Assembly: GCA_023374025.1 (NCBI GenBank)
Contig: SIJG01000047.1
Span: 748,743-812,742 of the forward strand
DNA from: Heterodera schachtii
Taxonomy: Eukaryota > Nematoda > Chromadorea > Rhabditida > Heteroderidae
Direction: 5' to 3'
Length of the DNA: 64,000 nucleotides
Shown piece by piece: positions 44,091 through 58,288 of this stretch (within the stretch, counting starts at the first letter, position 1; every line of letters starts with the position of its first letter). The position numbers and the translations under genes are program-made. The notes beneath the pieces are model-generated. The model had not been told where the DNA came from and made no database searches. It saw nothing but the letters and a program-made list of their open reading frames with translations.

Positions 44091-47000
44091 TTTCGCCCAT
44101 TTTTGCAAAAAAAATAAATAAATAAATCACAAAACCATTAAAGACATTCCCCACAAAAGCTCAACAAAAATTTATTCATCAAACTGCCTCCGAAAATTTT
44201 TTTTTTAATAAATTTTTCAATTTTAGCGCTTTCGCGGTTTTCGGCGGTGCCAATAGGCGCCGCCAGTGAAAGTAATTTCGGATATTTGGTAAAAATGTCG
44301 TTTTCGTCATTATTATTATTATAGATAAATTTTCAAATTAAAAAAAATTAATCAAACTTAAATAACTGTGGTAAAATTAGTTATGTTACTAGTTTATCAT
44401 TTATTCTTTCCGATTCAAGTAGTTTAAAAGTTAAATAATATTTGATTAACTTTTTTATTATAACTCTTATTATTTCAATATTTGAATTATATTTTATTAA
44501 AACCATTCAAAAAATTAAAGAATTATAAAAGTATTGGAAGTTCATTTTTTGAAATTAACAAAATAATAAATTTTTACTAGAAAACATTCAATTTCGAAAC
44601 CAAATGTTCTTTAAAAACAAATAAATAAATATAATTTTTATGGATTATATTAATATTATTTTTTTGAATTTAAGTGTTAAATAAACGATTAATGTTTTTT
44701 TCGTTATTTAAAATGTAGAAAAATTTTAAAAATTGTATTATTATTTCATTTAAATATATATCTCATTATTATTTGAAATAATTAAACTGAAACAATTAAT
44801 AAGATTGTATAAAAAAGTAATAATGCTTCTCTCTTTTTCAATTATATTTACACTTTTAAATTAATTACTTTTATTTTCTATTTCCGATAATTTCTTATTT
44901 ATTTTGAAATATATTTTTTTAAATAAAAGTTTTGCGAAATTTTTAAAGTAAAATTGTAAAAACATTAAAAATTGACATAGAAAAATAAAAAATTAACAAA
45001 AATAAATATTTTTCAAAAATATAAATAAAAAAAATTTTTACATATAAAATACAATTAATTCCCAAAAATATTTTTTGAAAACAAAATATTTATTTTATGT
45101 AATGAAAATAGTTATTCACTGGAAGACAATTACGCGATTATGTTACAGAAAAATCAAAATGAAAGTTTTTTAAAATGAAGACCTTTAAAGGAAAACTAAT
45201 TTAAAAAAATACAATTTATATTCTATTAATATTAAATTTATGTCGGAAACGATATAACCTAAAATTAATAGATTAATTTTAATCTTCAAAATTATGTTTC
45301 AAATTCTTAAAAATTATAAGAGAATAAAAAAAATACAATAACAAGGTTATTAAAAAATATAAAGAGATACATTATTTTCGGTTTTAGTTGAAATAAATAT
45401 TAAAGAAAAGAAAAAGAATAAAATTAAATATTTTTATGGTATATTTGAATAAGTATTAAATCCAAAATAAATAAAGAATAATCATAATTATTTTGAATAA
45501 ATTAAATAATTTTTGGAATTTTTTAAATATTTATAGAATTGCAAATAAAATTTTCGACTAATTCTTTCTTGAGTTTGTATATATTCTAATGCTGGTTTTA
45601 TCTCAAATTATTATTGTTTGAATTTTATTTGTTTGTTTTAAATTTGGTTTTATTTTAGAAAACGGATATATAATCTGTCTTACACTAACAATTTATTAAA
45701 TTAATTTCCTTTGGTATCCGTTTTTCGAATTATAAATTATTTATTATAAAACCACTATTATATTTAAGAAATATTAATTGGTGATTTATTATTACCATTC
45801 TGTTTCTGAATTAATTGCGGTCATTCAGTTTCATCTTTTTTTATTACCAACTTGAGCAGTTAAAAAGTTTGTCTTAAAATTGAAATATTGTTATAGCATT
45901 TAATTTTCTTTCAATTTTTTCAGCGCTCTTCTTATCGTGAGCGTTTGGTTTTTTGTGATTGTCGGCTGAGAAGAGCAATAATATTAGCTTAATAATAATC
46001 TGTAAATTAAATTAACAATTTTATTTATTTTTCAGGTTTAAAAATATTTGAAAAATGAATAATCATTTGCTATTTTTGTCTTTTTATGAACTATTACAAT
46101 AAAATTTATGGGTCTTTTATTACTTTAAATTCATTAATAAATTTAACACACTTTTGTCATTACCCAAAATTTGTGATAAATGTATTTTTATTTTTTCAAT
46201 TTTAAATATTTTCATTTATGTTAGTTCTAATTTGGTTTTTAAATTAATTAAATTAAATTATTTAATGTATTTTATTATTAATTGCAAATATTTTTTAATT
46301 TCTTAAATTCTAAATATTTTCCATTGATGAAATCTGAAGAAACAATGAATATTTATATAAAATATATTTATGATCTTTTCTATTAATCTTGTTTTAAATA
46401 ATACATTCAATTAAAGTTATTGTGAATAATTTTTCTTATGTATTTCTTTTAATTTTTTTATTATTTTCAAAGAATTATTTTGTTTAGTATTTTGTATAAA
46501 TCTTATTAAAATTAGTTCTCGAGTCGAAAAAATGAATGTTTTGTTGAATTCCACTTACAAAAATTTTATTTATTTATTTATTTATTTAATATTACTAAAA
46601 TAATTGAATAAAGTCAATAATTTTCTTTCGTGTTGTAATAGATTATTTTTTTTAATTTATTTTCTGTTTAACTATTTAAGATTTATAATTTTTTGTTAAC
46701 ATTATCATTTACATAAATTGATTTTATCATATTTATTTTATTAATCATGTTGTCTCATCAAATTATTTCGTCGATGCGGTTGCAAATGTCATTTTTTTAT
46801 TCATTTATTTGGGTTTTGAAAATTACTTTTATTAGATCACAGAGAAATTTTATTAATAATTTAATGAAATTTCTTAATAACAATTTTTGTCAAATTTAAA
46901 ACAAATAAACGAAAATCAATTCTTATTCAATATTATTTTAAAGAGCAATTGTTTATTTTACCATATACATATTAAATTCTATTTATAATTTTCTGTTAGT

Positions 47001-49904
47001 TTAAATAAAATTTATATAATTTGATTGAATTGAATTATGACTTTTGTTATTTCAAAAAAAAATTATTTTATTCAACAAACCAATTTTCGATATTAAATGA
47101 AAATTAGTGAATAAGTATGATTTACCTGAAAAAAAAAGTTTTATATATTTTATTAATGATTTTAAAGAAGTATGGATTCTGTTTTTGTTCTAACATATCA
47201 CATACGTGCTTCTTTTTTTTTGTCATTCTAAATTCTCCAAACTCTTTTAATTTGGTAATTCCTGCCATTATATATTTTTTTTTTCAAAATTATAAGCTTT
47301 TATTTATTAATAGATAATAATTTGCTTAATTGCTACGGTTTGTAAAAATTTTAAACCATAAAAAATATAATTCTTTTCTGATAAATCAATTATAAAAAGA
47401 AATTTCATTAGAGAATTGTCTCATTTTAGTTGCTAATGTTTTTTTAATTGGCCCAATTATCTTCAGTTTTATGTATTAAAATTTATCTTTTAATAAAAGC
47501 ATTCGTGTTTTAAATGGTGAGTCCTCACTGTGTGCAATCTGCTTGAAATTGAAAGGAATTTTAAAATTAAAATAAAGGATTCAATGTCCATTTTAATTAC
47601 AGTAAATTTAATTTTTAATTAGTTTTTCAAACTTAATTTTCAAATTTTTCAGTTTTATTTTAATGTAGTTTATAATGGTTTATTTACCAGCATATTTAAT
47701 CTCCCATTATTTTGACATTTTGAACCAAAATAATTTTGTTATAAAAATTTTAATTTTTAACAAATTTTAATATAATATATTTATAAAATAAATAAATATT
47801 TTTGCTCATATTAATTTAATTTTATTAGTAATTATAAAAAGTGTAAAAAATTAATTCTAAAATTTTCGTTATGTTATTTAATAGTTTATTTATTTTATAT
47901 AATTTGGTTTTTATCACTTATACTGTTGTAATTAAAATGAGATATGGTGTCCCATTGTTCTTGACGTAATTGAGCCCGAGTGCCGAGTTATGACATGCCA
48001 AAGTTTTTTTTTTTATGAATAACAAATAAAATAATTAATATTACACCTCTCGGCTGTCCATTAAATTTTAAATGTTGATTAATCTTTTGTCGTTAAATAA
48101 CAATCTTTGATTTTATTCAGAATTATTTTTAGTATTTTTTAATTATGTAAAAAGGAAAAATAATTATAGAAAAAAAATCAAAAATTTATATGTGATTAAT
48201 TTGTTTTGTAAATTGTTGGAAAATCAGTCATTTAAAAATTTATACAGAGTTAAAGAATTAGCAAATTAAAACAAAAAAATTGATTTCCATACATACCCAC
48301 AAAAACTTTATTAAACATTAATTATTTGAAACATTTGAAGTGCTAGCGACACTGAAGAAGAAAATAGCAAAAATTTAGAAGAAAACAAAAATTTATAAAA
48401 ATAAATCAAAACATTCTATTAGAATGAATTTAAATCAGATTTTTATTGAATATCAGCGGGGAAAAAATAAAAATAAGAATAAATATTTGATAGTTACTTG
48501 AACAATATTTATTCTTATTTTGCATTTATAAACTACTTAGCAAATTTTATTGAACCTTTTCCTTTTCAATGTTTTGTTGGAGATTAATTAATTTTTTCAA
48601 AAAATATTTGATTTATTCAATGTTAAAATTTAATATTTTAGAATTACGAATAATTTCAGTATAATCTGGTTGATATTATATTGTATTATAATTAATGAAG
48701 AAAATCAAATTTTTTTCGACACCATATTAATAATTTATTCAAATTAACCCAAAATAAACATGATTTCTGACGTATCAGTGATGTATTTGTTCAACCTAAT
48801 AATTTGCTTTTAAAAAAACCAGTTTCCTTTTTATTTTATTATCTTTATATTTATAATTTTATTGCAGAAAAATAAAGTGCTTTAATTCATTTTATTTTTT
48901 AATATACATAAAAAAGAAATAATCAATTATTTTGCCAAAATTTACGAATTTAATTTTTTTCTACGAATTACACTCGAGTCTGTTACACTCATTTTAAACC
49001 AAATAATTACTGGAGACAATAATAATTAAAAGTAATTAATTTAGCAACAAATATATTTTAATGAAAATTGCGAAGAAATAATTAACATTTAAATTTAATT
49101 AATTATTATTTATTCAATATATTTTAAGTGTAAGTTTAATTTCGTTATAATTTATTTTTTCAATTTCACGCACAAATTCTCCATTTCTTTCTGATCGCGG
49201 AGGGTTGTAATTTTTTTTTTATTTCTAATCTATTTTTATTTTAACAATTTTTGTTTATATTTCTTATGATATTTCATTTTTGAATATATTCTTTTTTTAT
49301 TTGCACAAAATTATCATTTATAAATACATGATTACTTTCACTTTTTATCCTGCTTTGATATGCGCTAAAAGCATTATTGGCTTCTATATAATAAGTTCTA
49401 GGTAAACACATAAATAATATTCTAAATTTTAAATGAAATTAAAGGTCATTTATAATGAATATTGAATTTGTTTCGTTTTCATTATATTTTAATTTTTAAT
49501 TGTCATCTTGTTTTTGTTAATTAATATAATTTTAACATTCATCTAGAATTGAATTATTGTTTTAGTTTAAATTTTAATTTATTGAGATATATTATAAAAC
49601 ATTTAAAATTTATTTTAATTAAAGTTAAATAAATTCTTTATGTTGAGATTTGATTTACAAAACCTTTTTCTTTCTGTTTTTTGATGGGATAGTTGTTTTA
49701 ATTATTTTCTGCGCACATTTAGTGTATTCAACCTTTTAGAATAAATTTTTGTTTTTGAATGATATTTATTAATTGTCCTTTTATATCGAAATCAACCAGT
49801 TGCGTGTTCTGAACTCGTCAATTTAAATTGATTATTATTTCTGTGATTTCTATTTATAATTAATAATTATTAATAATTTGCAATTTTTTTAAAATTATGT
49901 TGAA

Positions 49905-50058
49905 GGGGATCCTCGATTTCTTATTGGTGTCAAAAATTGGGCAAAGACCAGGAACATTTTGAATGGTTCCGGGTACTTAAACACATTTGGTTGATCTCTC
50001 ATGGCCATGCATTATTTTGAGGGAAGAATTAAAGCAAATGGGTTAAAAACAAAGACAT
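49905..50058 (+). pseudogene. Nucleotidyltransferase (GLD-2/CID1-type) exon remnant
   Basis: The + frame reads GDPRFLIGVKNWAKTRNILN GSGYLNTFG, stop, SLMAMHYFEGRIKANG. The pattern 'K.WAK.R.I....GYLNSF.W.LM..H.' is that of the central domain of non-canonical poly(A)/uridylyl transferases. The in-frame TGA stands exactly where the family has Trp (TGG), so this is a nonsense-mutated relic. It is one of the few coding islands in the desert. Confidence 0.45.
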
Positions 50059-53000
50059 GAAAAGCCTTCTCATAGGTTTCTTTGAGTTTTTAACTGTTTT
50101 ACATTCCGTACTCATTTAATGAAATGTATTCCTGGAGGAAAAATTTATGGGTCATTTATTTATAGCTTTAAATTGTATAAATGCATTTATTACGCATTCT
50201 GAAAATTATCTTCAGTTTTAGTTGTATAATAAAGATTCAGACTTTTTTATTATTTTAAATCAATATTAAATTTCATAGATTCAAATAATAAAATAATTTA
50301 GTATGCATAAATTAATTAATATTTTTTTATTAGTTTTAATTTATTGAAATGTTTTAATAATTTTTGGTTAGTTTAAATTGAATTTCTGTTTTATTAAATT
50401 TTGCTTTAAACTATTTTGTAAATTTAATTTTAATAAATTAAACTAAAAATCCAATAATTTATGCATAAATTAGGTTAATATGAATTGATTCAGATTTATA
50501 AAATGAAAAATTTAACAGTGAATGATAATTTTTTATTATTAGTTAAAGTTATATTTGTTTGCTTTAATTTTCCTTTTCTTAGATTGATATTTATTAGATT
50601 TATTGTTATGTATTTTCTTTTGAGAAAAATAATTATTTTCATGTCACTGTTTTTAGGTTTTGTAAAAATCAATAAATTCAATTAAGAAATTAATTTTCAC
50701 TGATAATCTTTTCTAAAATAAATTTTTATTAGTATTTAATCAGAATGTTTTTTTGTCAATTCTTAATGCTTTTTATTAGCCAATTTGCTTAAATAAAAGA
50801 AGCAATATTTATTTGCAATGGGATACAAACGGAAAAAGGAAAAAGAGAAACTGGTGAACTATTTCGAACTATTTCTCAGTTACCTTACTGCTCTCGACAG
50901 TCTCGTTCTCTCTAGTATTAAACTAAAATGCAAATATTATTTATTGCAAAAGTTTCTATAAACAGTTTTTTTACTGAAATTTTATTAAAAATCTCTACAG
51001 AATAGAAAAAATCCAATTTGAATTGTAATATTTTTATTTTATTTTTGTACTAAAAAATTAAATATTTATTATTCTCTCTTAAAATTATAAATATTTTGCA
51101 ATTAAACTTAATTATACAAAAGAAATTTTAATAAATTTTATGTAATTCTTTTGTTTGGTTATTTATAAATTAATTGAAAAAATACATTATTAATTTAATT
51201 TTTTTTTTTATAAAAATGACTATAAAAATCTGTGTCTGACTTACACTTTAACAAATTATTAAATGTTAATAATTTGATTCATTTTACTAAATTATAAATT
51301 ATTTTATAAATCCACTATTATATTTAAAAATTATTAATTTGTAAATTTTACATTTTACCATTGCCATTTTGAGATAATTTTTTAAACAATTTTTTATAAT
51401 AAAGTAATATTATAATTCAAATGAATAGATTAAAAAGAATGATTATCCCTTTAATTATATCATTTATTATGCAAATCAATGGAATCACAGATGGGAGAAA
51501 CAAAGGAAAAAAATAGTTAAAAATTAATTCAAATAAAACTGTTCAATTAAAAATTAATTCAAATAAAACTGTTCAATTCCTATATTTTTTTTATAAACTA
51601 TTATTAATTTTAAAAATTAAAATTATATAAAAATATTTTCTGTTATTTTAATAATTTATTAATTTCTTTTACATTTGTTATTATTTTTACATTTTTGCCT
51701 TTAAAATTATATATAATTTCAAATGGGCTTAACAATTAATATTTACAGTTTAAATGCCCTTTTTATATATTTTTTCTGTTGTTTTAATCAATAGCTTATT
51801 CAAATATACATAATTTTTTATATGCCTTTATTTAAAAAATAATTTTTTCTTAACAGGTTCTTTCTTTTCTTTGCATCTGATCCGCCTGCTTTTTTATCTT
51901 TAAATGAAATTCAAATATTTTATTTTATGTATTTATTTATTTCTTGAGATTTCCTATGATAAATTTTAAAAAAATTAATTATTTTGATTATTTGCCATCT
52001 ATGTAAAAATGAATGTTTGCTTATTTTCCACTTATTTTACAATATAATTTTGTTGAGTGTGGTCTAATGGCGTGGTTCATGATGTCCTCAATCATATTAT
52101 ATTTGAATTGTTCTCATGGTTATAAAATACTTAATTTGACAGGTATAATAATGATTTGTTTCTAAATCTTTTATTATTTTTACATTTATTTTTTTTAGAG
52201 ACGATTTTTAAATTGTCATAAATTGTTCATTCAATTAAAAAGTATTTTTTCCTATTTTTTTCAAAGATTTTGTTGTTGATATTTTTGATGAAAAATAAAA
52301 ATATTTATTAAAACTAACCGAACATTGATTATTCCTTTATATTGTTTTTATTTAGTATAGTGTATTTAATAATTATTTTTTAAAGCAAGAATTTTGTTTT
52401 CCATTCCAAATTATAAATTTTAAAATTTTAAAGTTATTTTTGCTAATTATTATGAATTTTTGGTTTAAAACAAATTTAATAATTAAAGATTTTCAAAATT
52501 TTTCTTCTTAAATTTGGTAATATTTTCGAATCAAATTATTTATATATTCCTTTTTTAAATAACATTTAAGAGATTAATAAATCAAAAATAAATATAAAAT
52601 TTAATGAATAAATTTATCTTTTTTAAATTTTAGTTTTAAAATAAAATATTCAGTTTTTTGTATGTTATATTTTCTCAATAGAAATTACTAATTTTGTTGA
52701 AAATCTTAAAAGAATGAACACATAAATGAGATGTAATTTAATTATGTAGAAATATGAGAAAATTCTTTTATATGATTTTGTTATTTTTATTTTGCATTCA
52801 TAATTTTTCGGTTATTTATAAGCCATTTTATTTTTTTTTGACAAAATTGATGGTTTGATTTTTAATTAATTAATTAATAAATAAGCTAACATTTATTTAG
52901 GTAATTTTATTTTCGTGTTTCATAAATCACAAATCACTTTATTGTAATTGTTTTTTTTTCAATAGCATTTTAATTATAACTTAAAAGTTAAAGCATACAA

Positions 53001-55864
53001 ATATTTTTCTTTTTTTTATTTCTTTATTTTCTGTATTTTTATATGTTTAAAAATCTAAAAATTCGTTAAGTGCACTTTTTTTGACTTGACAATTTGAAGC
53101 AATTTTAATGATTTGTTAAATCATAGTTTTCTTTATTTTCCATTAAATTGTAGTAAAATAAATTAATAATTTTTGTAATAAATTTGAATTTTTCTGTTGC
53201 CTTTGGAAATAATTATTCTTATTTTAATTTTTTGGAATATTTTCTTTTATTTCCTTAATTGTATTTTGTGGTCTATTAAATGTTTTACTTTTTTTAACTT
53301 AATTTAATTTCTCTTATCATATACATAGAGCACTAAATTTGCCAAATTTATTCAATTAACAGCAGTGCAGTTTTCAAAACCTAAGAATTTTATAAAATGA
53401 AAAAGGAATAAATTATAGTAAAATGAATAAAATCAATTGTATAAACCATAAAATTTCCATATTTTTCTCTATTTTTAAACTTTTTAGCACTATAATTGAT
53501 CAATATTGATGTGATTTATGAATTTTCAAACACTCGCCTAAATTTCTGAGGCCCAAAAAATCGGAGTTAGATTCAAAATTTCAGGTTAAAATAAAGTTTG
53601 CCATAAATTTAAATATGTAGATATGTAATATTTACCTAGAATACCAAAGGCAAAAAATTCGAATTCTTTAGGAATAAAAAAATTCTTTTTTTGGGGGGAG
53701 GGGTGCTATCATGACGAGAGGGGTTCTAATCTAGAAGTGGGCTTTATTCTTTCATTACAATGAATTTAGATTATATTAAACTAACTAAAGTTTATTTCGA
53801 ATAAAATCACTAAATAGTCAAGATAAAATATAAAAAAATTTGCATTTACAAACCTTAAATTTAAAATAGGTAGATGTATATTTATTTATTTTTCTATTTG
53901 TAAAAAATATTATAAGGTTACTTAGATCGTCTTTATTTAAAATAATCAATCAATTCATGTGTAACTGTTTAAATTATATTCCATTTGGTGCTTTTAATTA
54001 AAATATTAAATTTAATGAAGTAAATAAGAAATTATTAAAATTGCATATAATTAAGTTAATTATAATTGATTTGCTAACTGTATTATTTTTTCAATATAAT
54101 ACTACTTAATGTTTCAAATTTATTCTTCTCAAACAAATATATTTTGCCTAAAAACATTGATTTTTAAATAATTTCTCATATTTGATTAAATTTACAAATT
54201 TAATTAGCCCATACCATTACATGGAATATTCTTTTTTTTTAATAATATTTCGATAGTTTAAGTAAGAATTTATAAAAGTAATTTATTATGAATGCTTGAC
54301 CCATTTTTATTTTTTTAATATATTGTATTAATTTAAGGATAAATAATAATTAATCCATTAGCAAATACTTTATATTAGATTATTATTTTATTCATATAGT
54401 TTCCTTTTGCAGTTTTATTCAAAATTTTTTGGCGCACGTTAAAAAGAAAAATAACCTCAAAAAGATGATAGATTTAAATATCACAATTTGCAGCTTTTGT
54501 TTCGATCGACCTTTAAAATTTATTTAAAATATAAATTATTTAAAGTTTATTATTTGAATTTATCATTTTCTTTTATTGTTTTTTTCCTTCTGTAATTTAG
54601 ATGAAATTTTTATTCAAATTTTTCTGCTTAAAACTTGCTGATATTAACTTATTTATTTCAATAAAAGGTTTTTTATTTTTTTTTATTTTAGGTGACATTT
54701 TTTCGTGCTGAAAATGATGGCGCTAATAATTAAGTTGACATATTTCAAAATAAACCATGAAGAGCTGCTGGAAATTTGGATAAAATTTGAATCTATTTTC
54801 CCTAAGGAGTTATATTTGCGAATTTAACTATAGCTGAATTTTAAAATTATTATGTGCATACTATATCCGAAAAAATTATGTATTATTTGTGCTGAATAAA
54901 AATAGCTTTGACGATCATTATGTTCTAAGTTTTATTGAATTTCTCTAAGCATGCTCTGGCGGATTATAAAATGCGCTTGCGGAAAACGCACAAGCGCCAC
55001 ATTTTTTTAAATTAAATTAACGAATGTAATTTTGTTTTTCCTTAAAAATCGGTTTAATTTTATTTGCTGATTAATTTTTTTTAGTAAATTAAATTTAAGA
55101 AATTTTATTAAATTAAAAATAATTTTTACAATGGGTTTAATTTTTCAATCATTTATTGATGATTGAATAATATTTTAAATAGTTTTATCTTTTTTATTTA
55201 ATGTTATTAATAAACTAGTTAAATTTTCTTTCTTTTTATTTATCATATTTTTGAATATGTTTTTGAAGAAATATTAAATTTAACTATTTTCTTATGTTTT
55301 AAAAATTTAATATAAGATATTTTATTTCATAGTGAGATCAAATAACTATAAATTGGTAAGGCAATAGAATTTTTGCAACATCGAGTAGACTGGATTAATA
55401 AACCCTTTTATTTGAAATTTGTATTTATTCTTTTAATTTATTCATTTGGTATCTTAATTAATAAATTATGCTTATTGTAGTAAATTTGTTTTGTTCAATT
55501 ATGAATAATTTATTTACCTATCTCTATTTAATACGAATATAATATTATAAATAATTATTTTTGTTAAGAGAGTGATTTTCTCTACAGGACAATAATCCAA
55601 TTTTCAGAGAAATAATGCATGGAAAAATTTAATGCTCTTATGGCAAAATTTAGTTGAAAAATATTCAGATCTAGATAAGAAACATAATTTGACTGGAACA
55701 TAGTAAGAAAATTTCAAGAAAGAATTTTATTTAAAACAGTTTATAGATTATAAAACGATTAATTTCAATAGAGTTTCAAAAAAGGTTCATTTACAATGAT
55801 GCCTTTAGAGTTAACAGAAAAAAAAGTCACTTTAATTCCCATCCCTCGTTATTATTAATTCAGT

Positions 55865-55990
55865 GATCTTCTTCCAAGCAACACAATCGATGAAATCAAA
55901 ATCAAAATTGAGCGCATTGAAGGCATTCTGATTGACCATCAAAGATTGCTTTTCGCTGGTAGACTTCATTTTCCAAAAATGTGGCGCTGT
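55865..55990 (+). pseudogene. Ubiquitin-like domain remnant
   Basis: After a TTATTAATTCAG that may be an old acceptor, the frame reads DLLPSNTIDEIKIKIERIEG ILIDHQRLLFAGR. It aligns with the middle of ubiquitin (PS.TI..VK.KI...EGI..D.QRL.FAG). The first strand pair and the C-terminal Leu-Arg-Gly-Gly tail are missing, and the sequence continues into LHFPKMWRCFQSQ. It is too diverged to be a conjugatable ubiquitin. It is an exon of a ubiquitin-like domain protein or a pseudogene. Confidence 0.7.
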
Positions 55991-56689
55991 TTTCAGTCCC
56001 AAAATACCCTTAAATCCTCAAAAATTTCACTAAAATATAAAAAATATTCAAATTAAAAATTTTCTCAAATCAATTTAAGTCACAAAGTATGTGATTTTTT
56101 TATGGCCATAAATAGAGAGAAAAAAACAAAAATAAAAAACGCAAAATTTTGGAATTTTCTGAGATTGTCTTTGTATTATAATATCATTTCTCGAAACCAA
56201 GTAAATTTAAGAAAATTACAAATTTCAAAAAAACCCAAATTGATACTGTCGAAAAAATTAAAATAAAAAATTAAAAAAAAAAAAAGAATTTTTTGATAAC
56301 ATAAGTATTAAACAATTATAAATATCAGCCAATATTAAAATCGATTTAGCATAAATAAATTAATTTTTTTCAAATAATTATTCTTTGCTTTTAAATAACT
56401 AAATTCATTTTTCAAAATATTTTAAATTTATAATTAAAATAAAATTTTCACCAAGTAAATATGTATAATACTTTCGCTTTAATAAATTGAGACAAATTCA
56501 AATTATGAAAATAAAAACCATTGAAAATACCAAACTTAGATTATATATGCAATTGATAAAAAAAACTCTTTAAACTTTATTCAACCTCAATTTACATATA
56601 CATTTTGCGCATAATAATTGTTCGAACATAATTTTACATTTTTGATTTTAAAAACATATGAAAAAATTTATTAGAAATTTTTACTCTAA

Positions 56690-56830
56690 CAAATGGCTGG
56701 GAAACCGGGAAAAAACCGGGACTAGTCCCGGTCCCGGTCAAAACCGGGACTTCGGTACTCAGTTGTACTCAGTTGTCCGTGTTTTGGTCCAGGTCCCGCT
56801 CTACTCTACAAATAAGTATTGGACTCCGAT
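56690..56830. repeat. CCGGGACCGGG-type repeat fragment
   Basis: Alternating 'aaaccggga', 'agtcccggtcccggt', and a duplicated 'gtactcagttg'. The same 'gggaccgggtcggg' motif occurs at about 14010-14065 with 'gagttgcac' beside it. It appears to be a dispersed element in pieces. Confidence 0.5.
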
Positions 56831-57323
56831 GAGCAATATTTAAATAAATAATAAATTTTAATAAATATTCCACTCTTATTTGTGAATAATTTTCAATAAA
56901 TTTACCACTATAATTTTTAATAAAAACAAAGAAAATCAAAATATAAATCACTGCAAAAAAGAGATGAAAAATATAAATAAATCAAAATATTAGATAAATA
57001 TTAAGAAGAGATTTATAAAAATTTTATGTGATTTAATATTGTTTTTTGTAAATCTTTAGAAAATCAATCAATTATTTAAAAAGTTATTCTGCTACAACGT
57101 AATGGAAAGCGTTAGCCTTTACCATGAGAGTAAATTAATGCGAAAATTTAAATCTCAATTAATAAATATTTACAAAATAAATTAAAAACAATTTCTCACG
57201 GCAAAAGTATAACGAACACAAAAAATATATTGTCGAAATACATAAAAAAATAAAGTATAGTTTTATCATTATATATTTATTATCAATTGAAAGTATTTAT
57301 ATCAATTTGCATCAATTTAAGGG

Positions 57324-57425
57324 ATCCGTCCGCCTCCTTTACATAGTAAAAACTAACTGCTTCTTTGCATAGCTCCAAAACGTCGGCGCCAAAACAACAC
57401 TGACTCGGAAGGAAATGGCATTAAA
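57324..57425 (-). other. Unassigned coding-like island
   Basis: A minus frame of about 45 codons contains CCFGADVLELCKEAVSFYYV KEADGS, with normal codon composition inside AT-rich DNA. I cannot name a family, and no splice-linked exons are evident. Confidence 0.25.
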
Positions 57426-57835
57426 ATGCAAAGTATTTAAAATGGCTTAAAATAGTACTAAAGATTTAAAGCATCATAACTTTTTTTTGATTGACAAAAT
57501 TTTAAATATTTGACATTTTCGAATTAAATAAGCACAAAAATATTCAAATAAATTTTTTTATTAACGATTTCAAGAGAATCCGCCAAAAAAAACCATGGAG
57601 TAAAAAATGAAACAATAAAAATACCAATCAAATAAAAATCTGTTAAGGTTGTTTTTGTTTAAATATCTAAGATAGTTTTGTATAAAGCTTTTTTAAAATT
57701 AATTGTTGTCTCCGTGTGAAGTTTCTGTGCTTCTTATGGCGTCAGATTTTTTATTTTTGGGTTTTTTACACTAGGCTTTTTCGCGATTTGCGATTTTATA
57801 TCCATATTTTTGGAAGCCCTATTCACAGGGCTCGC

Positions 57836-58288
57836 AGATGTGAGGCTTTAGCCTCATTTTGTGGTTTTTTGATAGGTCAATGAGGCTAAATTTTCAAAAT
57901 GAGGCTTTGAGGCTTTTTGTGGTTTTTTTGTTAAATTTTTCATAAAAACTAGAAATAACCAATTCTTTTCCGAAAATTCACAAAACTAAGAATTTTTTCA
58001 ATGAAAATCAGCTCAATATAGTCAAATTTCTTAATTTTTCCCCCGGCGGCGCCTATCGGCACCGCCGGACCCTAAAAATCCTTTATTTTCTTAAAAATTT
58101 GCTCAAAAACAGTAAAATTTTGCCATTTTTGTGGACAAATCTGTTAACAAATCGTATTAAAAATCACAAAATTTTTCCCATTTTAAACGTGTTTTGAATA
58201 AATTTGTAAAAATGAAGCTTTTTGACCCAAAATGAGGCTTTTTTTCTTGCCAAATGAGGCTTTTGAAAATTTTCATCTGCGAGCCCTG
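57836..58288. mobile_element. hAT-type MITE (CAGGGCTCGCAGATG ends)
   Basis: CAGGGCTCGCAGATG at 57836 and CATCTGCGAGCCCTG at 58288 form 15-bp terminal repeats. The interior repeats 'tgaggcttt' units and holds the CCGGCGGCGCCTATCGG palindrome. The flanking 8-mers do not match (cctattca / attatctt), so the target duplication is lost or the site was rearranged. It abuts a fragment of the 28.9-30.3 kb MITE family ('gattttatatccatattttt'). Confidence 0.75.

Noticed and set aside
47117..50685. Short frames in the AT desert
   Set aside because: Composed of Phe, Ile, Leu, Lys and Asn as expected by chance in AT-rich DNA. A mitochondrial insertion was considered because of the T-rich strand, but no mitochondrial gene motif is visible.
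54950..55990. Giant inverted repeat centred on the desert
   Set aside because: Only a 14-bp mirror word and the composition switch support it. Distinctive words on the left (for example near 47970 and 49170) have no mirror partner on the right by eye.
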